This document shows, piece after piece, positions 1 to 8,798 of a stretch of 64,000 nucleotides of DNA (position 1 is its first letter; each line of letters begins with the position of its first letter). The notes below the pieces were generated by a model. The model made no database searches. It saw only the letters and a program-made list of their open reading frames with translations, and was not told the DNA's origin. Source of the DNA: an uncultured Flavonifractor sp. (GTDB lineage: Bacteria; Bacillota; Clostridia; Oscillospirales; Oscillospiraceae); NCBI RefSeq assembly GCF_944385615.1, contig NZ_CALWXV010000004.1:1-64000 (forward strand). The letters run 5' to 3'. Position numbers and translations under genes: made by a program.

Positions 1-20
1 TGCGGTATTTATGGATGAAA

Positions 21-52
21 TATGGGCTGAGAATATGATTTCTCAGCCCATA
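21..52. other. Perfect 13-bp inverted repeat
   Basis: Arms 21-33 (TATGGGCTGAGAA) and 40-52 pair perfectly around a 6-nt loop. There is no clear T-run on either side, so a terminator role is doubtful. It may be a protein-binding site or an RNA hairpin belonging to sequence left of the window. Confidence 0.5.
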
Positions 53-108
53 CGTTACCTTTGTCAACAGGTCCAATCCTGAACATACACAAAACCAAGA
101 TTAAAAAG

Positions 109-160
109 AAACGGATGGGGCTGTTGCGTCAATGCGCGACAGCCCCATCTGTTTGTTTGT
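109..160 (+). terminator. Rho-independent terminator
   Basis: Arms 109-128 and about 135-154 form a 20-bp stem with two G-U pairs around a short loop. It is followed by the T-rich TGTTTGTTTGT (150-160) and preceded by an A-rich run. It probably closes a gene left of the window and insulates the recombinase region. It could work in both directions. Confidence 0.75.
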
Positions 161-242
161 CCACATCCATCGGAGGACCCGCATAAATCCCTTTTATGAA
201 CGCATAGGTTGGAAGGGATGGCGCTTATAAGGAGGGATGCCT

Positions 243-383
243 ATGCGTATCGTACAGATTCACCCCATGGCCCAGCGGGGGGAGGAGGAGCGGCAGACCG
301 CTCTGCGGAAAATTCACCGCGCCTGTCTGCGTCTGCTGGAATTACATCGTTCAGAGCAGCCGGGCACGGCCAGAGGCCGGTAA
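243..383 (+). CDS. Small 46-aa protein upstream of the recombinase
   Basis: I do not recognise a family. The ORF begins at ATG 243 after a near-ideal Shine-Dalgarno (AAGGAGGG at 230-237, 5 nt spacing) and reads 46 residues, starting MRIVQIHPMAQRGEEERQ. The product is basic and charged, with a probable amphipathic helix in its second half. It ends 29 nt before the recombinase start and lies in a different frame from the upstream extension of that gene. Small charged proteins beside site-specific recombinases may act as accessory or directionality factors, but nothing in the sequence shows this. The strong ribosome-binding site is the main support that it is translated. Confidence 0.5.
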   Translation: MRIVQIHPMAQRGEEERQTALRKIHRACLRLLELHRSEQPGTARGR

Positions 384-412
384 AAGAACCAGGCGGAGAG
401 GAGGCGGCCGGT

Positions 413-1870
413 ATGGATGCCATCTATGCCCGGCAATCGGTGGAAAAGGCGGACAGCCTCTCCATCCAGGGACAAATCGACCTGTGCCGCCGGGAGACGG
501 GCCAGCAGGTGCGAATCTATCAGGACAAGGGTTTTTCCGGGAAAAACACAAACCGGCCCGCCTTCCGGCAGCTGATGGAGGATGTGGAGACGGGGGAGAT
601 CAGAAAAATCGTGGTTTACCGGCTGGACCGCTTCTCCCGTTCCATTACCGATTTCGGGCGGCTATGGGACATTCTGAAAGAACACCATGTGGAGTTTGTG
701 TCCATCAATGAGACCTTTGATACCGCCACCCCCATGGGACGGGCTATGCTGAATATTGTGATGGTGTTTGCCCAACTGGAACGGGAAACCACTGCCCAGC
801 GGGTACGGGACAATTATTATCAACGGGTCAAGCTGGGGGCCTGGCCGGGTGGTCCGGCCCCCTATGGCTTTTCCCTGGGCAGGCAGCCCGGACCGGATGG
901 AAAGCTGGCCCCCGGCCTGTGTCCCAATGAACAGGCGGCGGTGGTGGAGCATATCTTTCAGGCTTATGGGGAGGAGGGAGCCACCCTGGGCAGTGTGGCA
1001 AGGATGCTGAAGGAGGAGGGCATTCCGGGGCCCAGACGCGCCACCTGGGACAACGTGGCCCTGTCCCGCATCTTACATAGCCCTCTGTATGTGATGGCCG
1101 ATCCTGCAGTTTATTTCTACTATAAAGCCAAGGGGGTACAAAGTACAATGGGGCCGGAGGCGTTTGACGGCCGTCATGGGGCCATGCTGCTTGGAAAGCG
1201 GGACCGGCTGGCGGGAAAATATCAGGATGGAAGCGAGCAAAAGCTGGCTCTGGCCAACCATCTGGGGTTCATCCCTGGAGAGTTGTGGCTTATGTGCCAG
1301 TATAAGCTGGAGGCCAACCGGCAGCTCGGACGGACAGGCAGCGGCAGGCACACCTGGCTGTCCGGTCTGCTGAAGTGCGGGTCCTGCGGATACAGCGTGA
1401 AGGTCAACCGGGACAAGGAAAAGTACTACCTGATATGCAGCGGCCGATCCAATCTGAAGCTGTGCCGGCAGTCCATTCGGGTGGATCTGCGAGAACTGGA
1501 ACGGTGTGTGGAGCGGGAGCTGGAGGCGCTGCTGGAACAATGTCCGCAGGAGCAAGAGCAGGACCGGCCGCCGGAGGGCATGGAGCGGGAGCTGGAGGCG
1601 CTGGAGCGGAAGATGGACCGGCTGGTGGAGGCATTGGCCGAGAGCAGCGATCTGACAGTCCAGTACGTCAACCGGACGATGGAGCGTCTGGAGGAGCAGC
1701 GGCGAAAGCTGCTGGCCGAGCGGGGGCCCCAGCAGACCCGCAGAGTGCCCCAGCCCCAAAAAATACAGCTGGCTGCCTTGTCCTTTGAACAGAAAAAACT
1801 GGTGGCTGCCCAGTTCATTCAGGAGATCAGGCTGTCCGAAGAGACAGCGGAGGTGGTGTGGAAGGTGTGA
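413..1870 (+). CDS. Large serine site-specific recombinase
   Basis: A 485-aa large serine integrase that would catalyse recombination between attachment sites of a mobile element. The resolvase N-domain (about 1-140) starts MDAIYARQS, giving the nucleophile Ser9, and contains the YRLDRFSR motif. A recombinase domain (about 150-280) follows. Next is a zinc ribbon with Cys322, Cys325, Cys342 and Cys351, then a charged coiled coil (about 375-450). I start at ATG 413 because GAGAGGAGG lies 8 nt upstream and the first residues then match the family. The open frame continues back to 209, but that stretch is low-complexity. The gene stops inside the next reading frame, a deacetylase fragment, which suggests the recombinase sits at the very edge of its element. 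Confidence 0.9.
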   Translation: MDAIYARQSVEKADSLSIQGQIDLCRRETGQQVRIYQDKGFSGKNTNRPAFRQLMEDVETGEIRKIVVYRLDRFSRSITDFGRLWDILKEHHVEFVSINETFDTATPMGRAMLNIVMVFAQLERETTAQRVRDNYYQRVKLGAWPGGPAPYGFSLGRQPGPDGKLAPGLCPNEQAAVVEHIFQAYGEEGATLGSVARMLKEEGIPGPRRATWDNVALSRILHSPLYVMADPAVYFYYKAKGVQSTMGPEAFDGRHGAMLLGKRDRLAGKYQDGSEQKLALANHLGFIPGELWLMCQYKLEANRQLGRTGSGRHTWLSGLLKCGSCGYSVKVNRDKEKYYLICSGRSNLKLCRQSIRVDLRELERCVERELEALLEQCPQEQEQDRPPEGMERELEALERKMDRLVEALAESSDLTVQYVNRTMERLEEQRRKLLAERGPQQTRRVPQPQKIQLAALSFEQKKLVAAQFIQEIRLSEETAEVVWKV

Positions 1871-2172
1871 ACGGACGCCGCCCAGCCCTGTTGTCCCAGT
1901 GCCTTGAAGCTGTTTGGGAGGGGGATAGTCTGGACTGGAAGGAGATCCCGGCGGACGAGATCACCCAGCGGGTGGTGAGCCGGGTAGGCTCCGGCTCCAT
2001 TGTGCTCTTCCACAACGCCGCCATCCACACCCCGGAGGCCCTGCCGGGGGTGATCTCCTGCCTGCTTCAGGAGGGGTATACCTTTGTGCCCATCTCCCAG
2101 ATCATTCTGCCGGGCACTTGTGGGACTGACTACACCATTGACCACACCGGACGGCAGCAGCCCTGTGCCTGA
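1858..2172 (+). pseudogene. 3' fragment of a polysaccharide deacetylase gene
   Basis: The reading frame encodes the last ~90 residues of a NodB-type polysaccharide deacetylase. It includes DSLDWKEIPADEITQRVV, the motif GSIVLFHNAAIHTPEALP, then GYTFVPISQII and the tail DYTIDHTGRQ. The deacetylase core with its metal-binding Asp/His residues and catalytic base is absent. Similarity begins only around 1909, just downstream of the recombinase stop at 1870. The likely explanation is that an integrating element split the gene, whose 5' part would lie at the other end of the element, left of this window. As it stands the fragment cannot be an active enzyme. A simple deletion remnant is the alternative. 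Confidence 0.75.
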
Positions 2173-2183
2173 TTCAGACAAAA

Positions 2184-2221
2184 CAGCGCCCCATGGAGTG
2201 AAACAACTCCATAGGGCGCTG
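2184..2221 (-). terminator. Terminator of the M60/SLH operon
   Basis: A stem of about 16 bp with one mismatch (AGCGCCCCATGGAGT against ACTCCATAGGGCGCT, 6-nt loop). On the minus strand it is followed by TGTTTTGTC, which fits termination 20 nt after the SLH gene. The plus side has no T-run. Confidence 0.75.
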
Positions 2222-2240
2222 CTGTCATGCCGGAAAGGGA

Positions 2241-3665
2241 TCAGTTTGCTATCTGCTGGCAGAAGCGGGCCAGGATAACGGCGGCCTGGGCCCGGGTGGC
2301 GGAGCCAGCGGGGGAGAGGGTGGTCCCGCTGGTGCCGGTGATGATGCCGGAGCCCACCGCCCAGCTCATGGCGTCGGCGGCGTAGTCGGCCACCTGACCG
2401 GCATCGGAATAGCGGTCCAGCTGGGTGCGGACGGTCACATCATAGCCCTTATAACGGGCGTACCGGTAGAAAATGGAGGCCATCTGTTCCCGGGTGATGG
2501 TGTCGTCAGGCCCAAAGCTGCCGTCGGGATAGCCGGTGACAATGCCGTTGGCACTGGCCCAGGCCACCCCGTCCGAATACCACTGGCCGGCGGATATGTC
2601 GGTAAATGTGCTGCCGGAAGCCGCAGGGCTGCCCTCCAAACGGTAGAGAATGGTGACGATCATGCCGCGGCTGGTGGTCAGATCGGGAGAGAAACGGCCG
2701 TTTCCGGTACCCCCCATCAGACCATTTGAAAAGACATACTGGACCGAATCATAATACCAGATTCCGACCGGTACATCGGAGAAGGGCATCTGGGGGACCA
2801 CGGGCTGCTCCTCCGCTTCAAAGACAGCGTTAACGGTGACGGCGGAGGCGGGCATGGTAAAGGTGTACTTGCCGCCGCTCTGCTCGCTGAGGGCCACGGC
2901 ATTACCGCTCGTATCCGCCACCGTGAGGCTCTTCAGCACATAGCCGGTCTTGGGGAGAACGGCAAGGGTGACGGTCTGGCCTTTCGTGGCCTTGGCGGGG
3001 CTGGCGGTGACGCTGCCCCCCACGAAGGACGGAATGGTGACGGGATGGGTCAGAGTGCCGCCGGAATTCTGATCGGAGCCGCCGGTATTGCCGGAGCCGC
3101 TGCCGTTTCCGGTATTGCCGGAACCCTGATCGGAACCGCCGGTACTGCCGGAGCCGTTGCCGTTCCCGGTATTACCGGAGCCCTGGTCGGAACCGCCGGT
3201 GCCGCCGTTCTGATCCACCGTGGGAAAGAGGGTGTCTGTGCTGGAGGCGTCCAGCACCTTTAGGCCGGTGGCCTTCTCCACGGTGAAAGCGGAGACGTCG
3301 TTGGAGGTAAGGGTACCCAAAGTCAGCGTACCGGTCTGGGTCAGAAAGCCCTCTTTCAGGGTGATGTAGACGGTTACATGGGCGCCGTCCTGCTGATAGG
3401 TGGTGTATATGCCGGTCATGGCGTTCAGAGCAGGGTCCGCCGTAAAGGTATAGACAGTACCGGCATTGGAGAGGGTAAAGGTGGCCTGCAAACTTTGGCA
3501 GTTATCAGGCAGGCCGGTAAAGCTCACCGACTGGCTGGCAGACGGCTGGGAGGAGACCACCAACTGGGGCGCGCCCGCGGCCGCCGCCCAGCTGGTCAGG
3601 GCGGCAGCCATCAGGCATAGAGTCAAAAGCAGGGGGAAAAGAGAAGTCTTACGCAACTCGTTCAT
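2241..3665 (-). CDS. Secreted protein with three SLH domains
   Basis: A 474-aa exported cell-surface protein. A signal peptide (about 1-28) precedes a ~130-residue N-domain. Next comes a Gly/Ser/Asn linker made of 19-residue repeats (about 150-200), then a repeat domain of the InlB-B/flagellar-repeat type (about 210-282, ending KYTFTMPASAVTVNAVFEA). Three SLH domains (about 290-474) carry the usual FSDV/WY...G and TRAQAAVILARF signatures and would attach it to secondary cell-wall polymer. Its ATG overlaps the stop of the M60 peptidase gene in an ATGA junction, so the two are translationally coupled. It may serve as wall anchor or partner for that protease, which has no SLH domains itself; this is inference. 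Confidence 0.85.
   Translation of the reverse strand: MNELRKTSLFPLLLTLCLMAAALTSWAAAAGAPQLVVSSQPSASQSVSFTGLPDNCQSLQATFTLSNAGTVYTFTADPALNAMTGIYTTYQQDGAHVTVYITLKEGFLTQTGTLTLGTLTSNDVSAFTVEKATGLKVLDASSTDTLFPTVDQNGGTGGSDQGSGNTGNGNGSGSTGGSDQGSGNTGNGSGSGNTGGSDQNSGGTLTHPVTIPSFVGGSVTASPAKATKGQTVTLAVLPKTGYVLKSLTVADTSGNAVALSEQSGGKYTFTMPASAVTVNAVFEAEEQPVVPQMPFSDVPVGIWYYDSVQYVFSNGLMGGTGNGRFSPDLTTSRGMIVTILYRLEGSPAASGSTFTDISAGQWYSDGVAWASANGIVTGYPDGSFGPDDTITREQMASIFYRYARYKGYDVTVRTQLDRYSDAGQVADYAADAMSWAVGSGIITGTSGTTLSPAGSATRAQAAVILARFCQQIAN
3069..3215. repeat. 57-bp tandem repeat in the SLH gene
   Basis: Units begin at 3069, 3126 and 3183; the third is incomplete. On the minus strand each encodes 19 residues starting GGSDQGSGNTGNG. 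It forms the flexible linker and could vary in copy number between strains. Confidence 0.8.
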
Positions 3666-6600
3666 CCTTTCATTCCGGTGGAATCGCTTTTCAGGTCAAT
3701 GATGGGCCAGGCGCTCTGTCCGCTCTCGCTCTCATCCCCAGGGAAGCTGATCCACAGGGTCTGGCTGGTCAGGCGGCGGCTGTCCGCGCTGTTGGGATCG
3801 TCGGTGCGGTAGAGGTTGACCCGGATCTCCAGAGGATAGGGATCGGTAACCCCGTCCTGGGCGTTGAGGGCGGCTTCGGCCTTCAGATTGGGCACAAAGA
3901 GGAAGAAACCGTCGCTGGTATCGCTGACCGCGCCGTCGTCGGGGATCTCAGCCAGCAGGTAGACATCGCCGTTCATGGGCCGCTGGATGGTGGTCACTTC
4001 ACCGGCCTCGGGGGTGGTGCTGTACCGGGCTTCCATTTCCATATAGTTGTAAACCGGATCGCCCCGATAGGTGCCCAGAATCACCAGGGTACCGGCGGGA
4101 ATGTCGCCGTAAGCGTCCTTCAGTACGCCCACCGCGGCCCCCTCGTAGAAGTCCACCCGGTCGCCGGGATAGTCCAGCAGTTCCACGGTGGCGTTCTCCG
4201 GAATACCGGTAATGGTGAGCGCGGTGACAGAGTAGGTCCAGATGCGGGTATCGTCAGGCTGGGCCCCCGGCTTGGTAAAGTAGGCGGTGAGGCTGGTGCC
4301 GGACAGGGTGCCGGTCTTGGCGGTGACTGCCTGCTCCGGCCCGTTGTTGGCGGAAACCTGAGCGGTAACGGTATAGGCGCCGCTCATCTCCTCCTGGCCG
4401 GTCACCTTCAGGCCGGTGACGTTCACCGGGCCGTCCTTCATGGTGATGGTCACGGTATCCCCGGAGCGCTCCAGGGTGTACACATTGGAAGCGATGGTCT
4501 TGTCATAGGCCACCAGCACCTCTTCACTCTCGGCCTCCCGGCCCAGGTTGCCCAGCTTGTCCACGGGCACCACGGAATAGGTATAGGTCAGATTGTTGGC
4601 CGCGCCCAGATCATCCACATAGGTGGACTGGGTGGTGAAGGCGATGGGGGTGCCGTTGCGGCGGATCTCATAGCCCAGAACCTTGTCGCTGTCGGTGTGG
4701 CTGATGGTCAGGGTCACCTTGGACCTTTCCACAGAAGCGGTGACGAAGGCGGAGCCGCTGGCGGCCTGGCCGCCCTCCAGCCGGTAAGTGCGGGAGGCGT
4801 CGTTCAGATACCAGATGGCCCGCTCCTCGGCGGGGTAGTCATCCAGAATGGCCTTGACCCCGTCGCTGAGGGTCATACCCCAGTGGGTAAAGAAGGCGGT
4901 CAGATCCCGGTTGGCCACCTGAGCGGCAATGAGGGCCACCCGTTCGTCATAGGAGTAGCCGCTGTATGCCCCCGATTTCCACAGCCGGAAGAACTGGTTG
5001 TAGAAGGCCAGAGGCTGGTAGGCCTCGTCATAGGCCAGGTGGAGCTGCCAGTACATACCCAGCTGTACAAACACATTGTTGGCGGAGCCGGGACGGCTCT
5101 GGGCCACCTTGTCAAAGATCTGGGACCAGCGCCCATCCTCGGTGAGGCGGGTGTTCAGGGCTATGGAGCCGCCGTCCCAGGCCTGGAGGGCCAGCGCGTA
5201 AATGTTGTTGGTGATCTCGGCCTGGCCCAGCTTGTCCATGTTGTGGCCGATCTCATGGGCAATGCCCCAGCCAAACAGCCCATTGGCGGAGCCGGTACCG
5301 GTGGCGGAGGTGGGCTTGCCCTGGACCAGGGCGGAGGTGGAGCCGTACTCCACGCCGATGTGGTTACCAGCGGCGTACATGAAGGCCCCGGCAAACATAC
5401 GCATATAGCGGATATTCTGGCGGGTGGTCATGGGATAGGTGTAGGTATCCAGAGCGGCGCCGGCGTCAACAATGCCCTGGACCTGGTTGGCTACAAAAAG
5501 TTCCTCCTCCCAGGCCAGAATGTTCTGGTACAGGGTGTCCGCCATGGCCTCCTGGTCGTTGCCCACGCCGCTCAGGCCGGACAGAACCTGGTCGGCCGGG
5601 AGGGAGAGGAGTACGCTGGGGGTGGAGATCTCGGTGGCGTTGCGGATGTTGGTGGTAAGGCCACTGAGGGACAGGCTGCTCACCAGGCCGGTCAGCTCCT
5701 GTATGTAGGTACGGATGGCCTCTTTCCGGGCGGACTCATCCATGGTATACCAGCCGGACAGCTCCAGCACCGGCATGGTGTACACGCCGCTGCCTCCCCG
5801 GACCTGGAGCTTGATGTCCTCAGGGTGGCTGCCGGAGTAGGTCAGATAGAGGGGACCGCCCCGGGTGTCGGACAGACTGCCGATCTTTTCCACAGAAATA
5901 TAGTTGCGGCCGTTTTTCAAGGCCACGGGAGTGCCCTTCCACACGCCGGATTCTCCATAGAACTGGGTGGGCACCACGTAGACGGCGGCGTCGTCGGGCA
6001 ATTCCGCATAAATGGCCACGGTGGACCCGGCCTGGGCGGTAATCCCCAGGGGCTGCAGGTCGCTGGCGATCTGACCGGCGGCGCGGTCGGCCTGGGCGTT
6101 GGCGCTGCGGCTCTGGAAGTCGTACTTCACCAGACCCAGGGCGTCATCCTTTTGCTCCAGCAGAGCCTGGGCCAGCTCCAGCTCGTCGGTGAGCCGGGAC
6201 AGATCCAGATAGAAGCTGCCCAGGGCGGAGAGGCGCTCTTTCAGGGCGGTGATCTCCTCCTGCTTTACGGTGTCCTTCAGTGCGGTGAAGGAACCGTCGG
6301 TAAAGAGGGCGGAAATGTCGCCGGAGAGGGTGTCGCTGTCGTAGAAGGCAATTTCGGAAACGCTCACACGGGGGCCGCCGGTCTTTTCACCCAGGCCCAG
6401 GGTGACGCTCTTCACGCCCTTGGTTTCGGGGAAGGAGAGGATATAATAGTTGCCGCTGGTAATGTTGATCCCGTCCCGATAATAGGTGGCCAGGGTCTCC
6501 CCATTCTCCCCCCGCAGGGTGACGGTGTAATTGGCAATGCGGTTTTTATAGGTCCCATCCAGATAGGGCACCACCAGCAGGTAGTTCATGTCATGGGCAG

Positions 6601-8482
6601 TCTCAAAGGTATAGGTGATGTTGCTGGACTGCCACCAGGTGGCAGCCACCCAATAGGTGCCAGGGTCGTTGTCCAGCAGATTCCCCACCGTAAAGCCGGG
6701 GCAGAGATTTTTATCCACGTTGGACGGGTCCTCCAGCACGATGGAGGTCACCTGCTGGTTGTCAATGCGGTTGGTTTCGGGCAGCTGGGGCATGGTAAAG
6801 CTCTCCTTCTCCGGCGTACCCACGGCGGTGGAGGAGAAGGGACCCATGCCGTTGACATTGCCCGCCTTTACCGCCACCTCATAGACGGTACCGTTGGTCA
6901 GGCCGGTGATGACCGCGCTGGTGGAGGTGGTATTGCTGCCCCAGGCCTGGAACTGGGACTCCCCCTGTACCCGGTAATAGACCTGGTAGTAGGTGGCGTC
7001 CTTGGTGTTGCCCCAGCGGATCCGCAGGGCGCTGTCGGCTCCTTCCACCATCAGGTTGGAAGGAGCGCCGGGCACCGAGGCGGGCACGGGAGTGGCGGAC
7101 AAAAGGGCGGAGGGGGTGCCGCTCCAGCTGTCGTTGACAGCGGTGACCTGGAAGTAATAGGTGGTGCCGTTCTCCAGTCCCGAGATCACGATGCGGTTGG
7201 TGGCGCTTGCCGCGCTCTTGTTCAGCGCGTCTTTGCTGGTGCCGTATCGTACGGTGTAGCCGGTGACGTTGTTGACGCTGTTCCACGCCAGCGCGATCTG
7301 GCCATCTCCCGGTGTGGCGGTCAGGCCCTTCACCTGGGTATCGGCAACAGCGCCCTCAGATACGATGTCCTTCAGGAACTGGATCTGAGTCACGGTGGCA
7401 AAGGCGGGCTTGTTGCCGGTCTGGCCCGCCACCTTGGTGACCTGGATGGTGACCTTCTTTACCGCCACCTTATTGCCTAGCAGGATGGTCACCACGCTCT
7501 GGTTGGCCGTCCGGCTGAGGGCCTGTACGCCGTCCGGGGCAGAGCTATCAAAGGGAAATTCCAGGGTTAGGCCATCGGAGGTTTCCACCAGGGCGGTACC
7601 CGCCTGAACGGCGCCGTTGGCGTTGGGAGAGATGATGGAGATCTCGCTCATTTCCGTGGGCTTGTCCAGCGTGATGGGAATGGACAGGGGGCTGGTTTCC
7701 TCGGTGGGCTTGAGGGTCACGGTACCGGTCCCGGTGAACAGGTCGGAGAGGGTGCCTTCCACAATCAAATGATCGCTTTCCACCGTAGGGGAGACAATGG
7801 CGGCGGTGGAGAGCACCTTGGGGGTGCCTGCCGTGTCCACCGTTTTATTTACATAAGACAGATCGGTAATGTCCACCACACCGTCACCGTTAAGGTCGTA
7901 GGTGTCCAGCTGGCCGGTCTTGCCTAGCTGGCCGGCCAGGTCGGTGCGGTCGGCGGCGGTCACAACCCCATCGCCATTCACATCACCCAGAGAGAAGGTG
8001 CCGTTGTTGGTGGACATCAGCACGTGCTGGGAGTAGTCCTCCAGCGTCAACTGGGTGGAGCAGGGGGTATAGCCGTCGCCGGTGACTTCCATGGTATAGG
8101 TCCCCAGGGGCAGGCCGGAAATGACGGCCTGATAGGCCCCCAGCCGCTGCTCGGTGGTCAGGGGTGCGCCCTGGGTATTCTGGGCCTCTACCGAGACAGC
8201 CAGACCGTCTGCGCCGGTGGCGGTTCCGTCCTTCAGGGACAGGCGGATCTGTCTGCCGTTTCCGGTCAGCGTGAGCTGGATATTGCGCTGCTCCACCGCC
8301 GCCACCCGCTGGGGCAGGTCAAAGGACAGGGTCAGGGCGATGGAGCCGGTGGTTTGGCTCTCCCGCAAGACAGAGTTTTCCTGGGGAGCGGCCGCAGCGG
8401 CGGCGGGCAGCCAGGCCGTGCAGGGGCCTGCGGCCACAGCCAGACTGAGCAGGCCGGAGATAACGCGGCGGGAATGAATCAA
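3662..8482 (-). CDS. Secreted M60-like (enhancin family) metalloprotease, multidomain
   Basis: A 1606-aa exported protease. The order is: signal peptide; a dockerin-like pair of calcium loops (about 160-212, DVNGDGVVTAADRTDL and DLNGDGVVDITDL); two fibronectin III domains (about 385-555); an F5/8-type C carbohydrate-binding-like domain (about 570-716); an M60-like peptidase domain (about 800-1190) with zinc motif HEIGH at 1076-1080 and a Glu at 1089; then Ig-like modules. M60 enzymes commonly act on mucin-type glycoproteins, which fits a gut host, but the substrate is not shown. I start at TTG 8482, 9 nt after AGGAAGG and directly before a signal peptide. An open extension to 8755 is judged untranslated. 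It overlaps the downstream SLH gene by 4 nt. Confidence 0.85.
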   Translation of the reverse strand: MIHSRRVISGLLSLAVAAGPCTAWLPAAAAAAPQENSVLRESQTTGSIALTLSFDLPQRVAAVEQRNIQLTLTGNGRQIRLSLKDGTATGADGLAVSVEAQNTQGAPLTTEQRLGAYQAVISGLPLGTYTMEVTGDGYTPCSTQLTLEDYSQHVLMSTNNGTFSLGDVNGDGVVTAADRTDLAGQLGKTGQLDTYDLNGDGVVDITDLSYVNKTVDTAGTPKVLSTAAIVSPTVESDHLIVEGTLSDLFTGTGTVTLKPTEETSPLSIPITLDKPTEMSEISIISPNANGAVQAGTALVETSDGLTLEFPFDSSAPDGVQALSRTANQSVVTILLGNKVAVKKVTIQVTKVAGQTGNKPAFATVTQIQFLKDIVSEGAVADTQVKGLTATPGDGQIALAWNSVNNVTGYTVRYGTSKDALNKSAASATNRIVISGLENGTTYYFQVTAVNDSWSGTPSALLSATPVPASVPGAPSNLMVEGADSALRIRWGNTKDATYYQVYYRVQGESQFQAWGSNTTSTSAVITGLTNGTVYEVAVKAGNVNGMGPFSSTAVGTPEKESFTMPQLPETNRIDNQQVTSIVLEDPSNVDKNLCPGFTVGNLLDNDPGTYWVAATWWQSSNITYTFETAHDMNYLLVVPYLDGTYKNRIANYTVTLRGENGETLATYYRDGINITSGNYYILSFPETKGVKSVTLGLGEKTGGPRVSVSEIAFYDSDTLSGDISALFTDGSFTALKDTVKQEEITALKERLSALGSFYLDLSRLTDELELAQALLEQKDDALGLVKYDFQSRSANAQADRAAGQIASDLQPLGITAQAGSTVAIYAELPDDAAVYVVPTQFYGESGVWKGTPVALKNGRNYISVEKIGSLSDTRGGPLYLTYSGSHPEDIKLQVRGGSGVYTMPVLELSGWYTMDESARKEAIRTYIQELTGLVSSLSLSGLTTNIRNATEISTPSVLLSLPADQVLSGLSGVGNDQEAMADTLYQNILAWEEELFVANQVQGIVDAGAALDTYTYPMTTRQNIRYMRMFAGAFMYAAGNHIGVEYGSTSALVQGKPTSATGTGSANGLFGWGIAHEIGHNMDKLGQAEITNNIYALALQAWDGGSIALNTRLTEDGRWSQIFDKVAQSRPGSANNVFVQLGMYWQLHLAYDEAYQPLAFYNQFFRLWKSGAYSGYSYDERVALIAAQVANRDLTAFFTHWGMTLSDGVKAILDDYPAEERAIWYLNDASRTYRLEGGQAASGSAFVTASVERSKVTLTISHTDSDKVLGYEIRRNGTPIAFTTQSTYVDDLGAANNLTYTYSVVPVDKLGNLGREAESEEVLVAYDKTIASNVYTLERSGDTVTITMKDGPVNVTGLKVTGQEEMSGAYTVTAQVSANNGPEQAVTAKTGTLSGTSLTAYFTKPGAQPDDTRIWTYSVTALTITGIPENATVELLDYPGDRVDFYEGAAVGVLKDAYGDIPAGTLVILGTYRGDPVYNYMEMEARYSTTPEAGEVTTIQRPMNGDVYLLAEIPDDGAVSDTSDGFFLFVPNLKAEAALNAQDGVTDPYPLEIRVNLYRTDDPNSADSRRLTSQTLWISFPGDESESGQSAWPIIDLKSDSTGMKG

Positions 8483-8608
8483 GATGGTCAACCTTCCTCT
8501 CTTTTTCTGGGGTGTGAAAGCCCTTATCCTGAGAAACGCTTTGGGAAAGGCGTGTGGAGGACATGGGGACAGAGCACAAATAGGATTACATAATAAGACA
8601 ACGCGGCC

Positions 8609-8637
8609 ATTATAACTGAAGGCGGGGCAGGGTGCAA
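8609..8637 (-). promoter_or_regulatory. Sigma-A promoter of the M60/SLH operon
   Basis: On the minus strand: TTGCAC (8637-8632), 17-bp spacer, consensus TATAAT (8614-8609). It points at the protease gene, with about 120 nt of leader. Confidence 0.75.
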
Positions 8638-8723
8638 GGGCGGAGCTGGGGCTGAAAACACTTTCGTCGGACCAGGCAAAAAAGACCTTAAATCCTACAT
8701 GCACTATAGGAATATGCATAAAG

Positions 8724-8752
8724 AAAAAAGGCCCCGTAAAACGGCCTTTTTT
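8724..8752 (-). terminator. Terminator ending the flgM-csrA-HD-GYP operon
   Basis: AAAAAAGGCC (8724-8733) pairs with GGCCTTTTTT (8743-8752), giving a T-run on either strand. It lies about 50 nt after the minus-strand HD-GYP gene and also shields the protease promoter. Confidence 0.85.
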
Positions 8753-8798
8753 CACAATGGTTTCTTAGTGTGCCGTTCCTAGAAAATGGGAAGCGGCG

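Larger units (their letters stand above)
8483..8798. other. Intergenic control region
   Basis: No gene is seen. From right to left it holds the terminator of the flgM-csrA operon (8724-8752), a sigma-A promoter for the protease operon (8609-8637), and an untranslated leader of roughly 120 nt ending in the AGGAAGG ribosome-binding site (8492-8498). Confidence 0.7.

Noticed and set aside
209..412. N-terminal extension of the recombinase frame
   Set aside because: The extension is low-complexity and unrelated to resolvases. ATG 413 has an excellent ribosome-binding site, and another small ORF with its own strong site lies in this stretch.
3069..3215. Repeat array as a CRISPR
   Set aside because: The units are contiguous 57-bp coding repeats without spacers; no CRISPR array or cas gene is present in the window.
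4697..7480. 927-codon open frame opposite the M60 protease
   Set aside because: The predicted protein is a Gly/His/Val-rich antisense shadow produced by high GC3 in the real gene. It has no domain or supported start.
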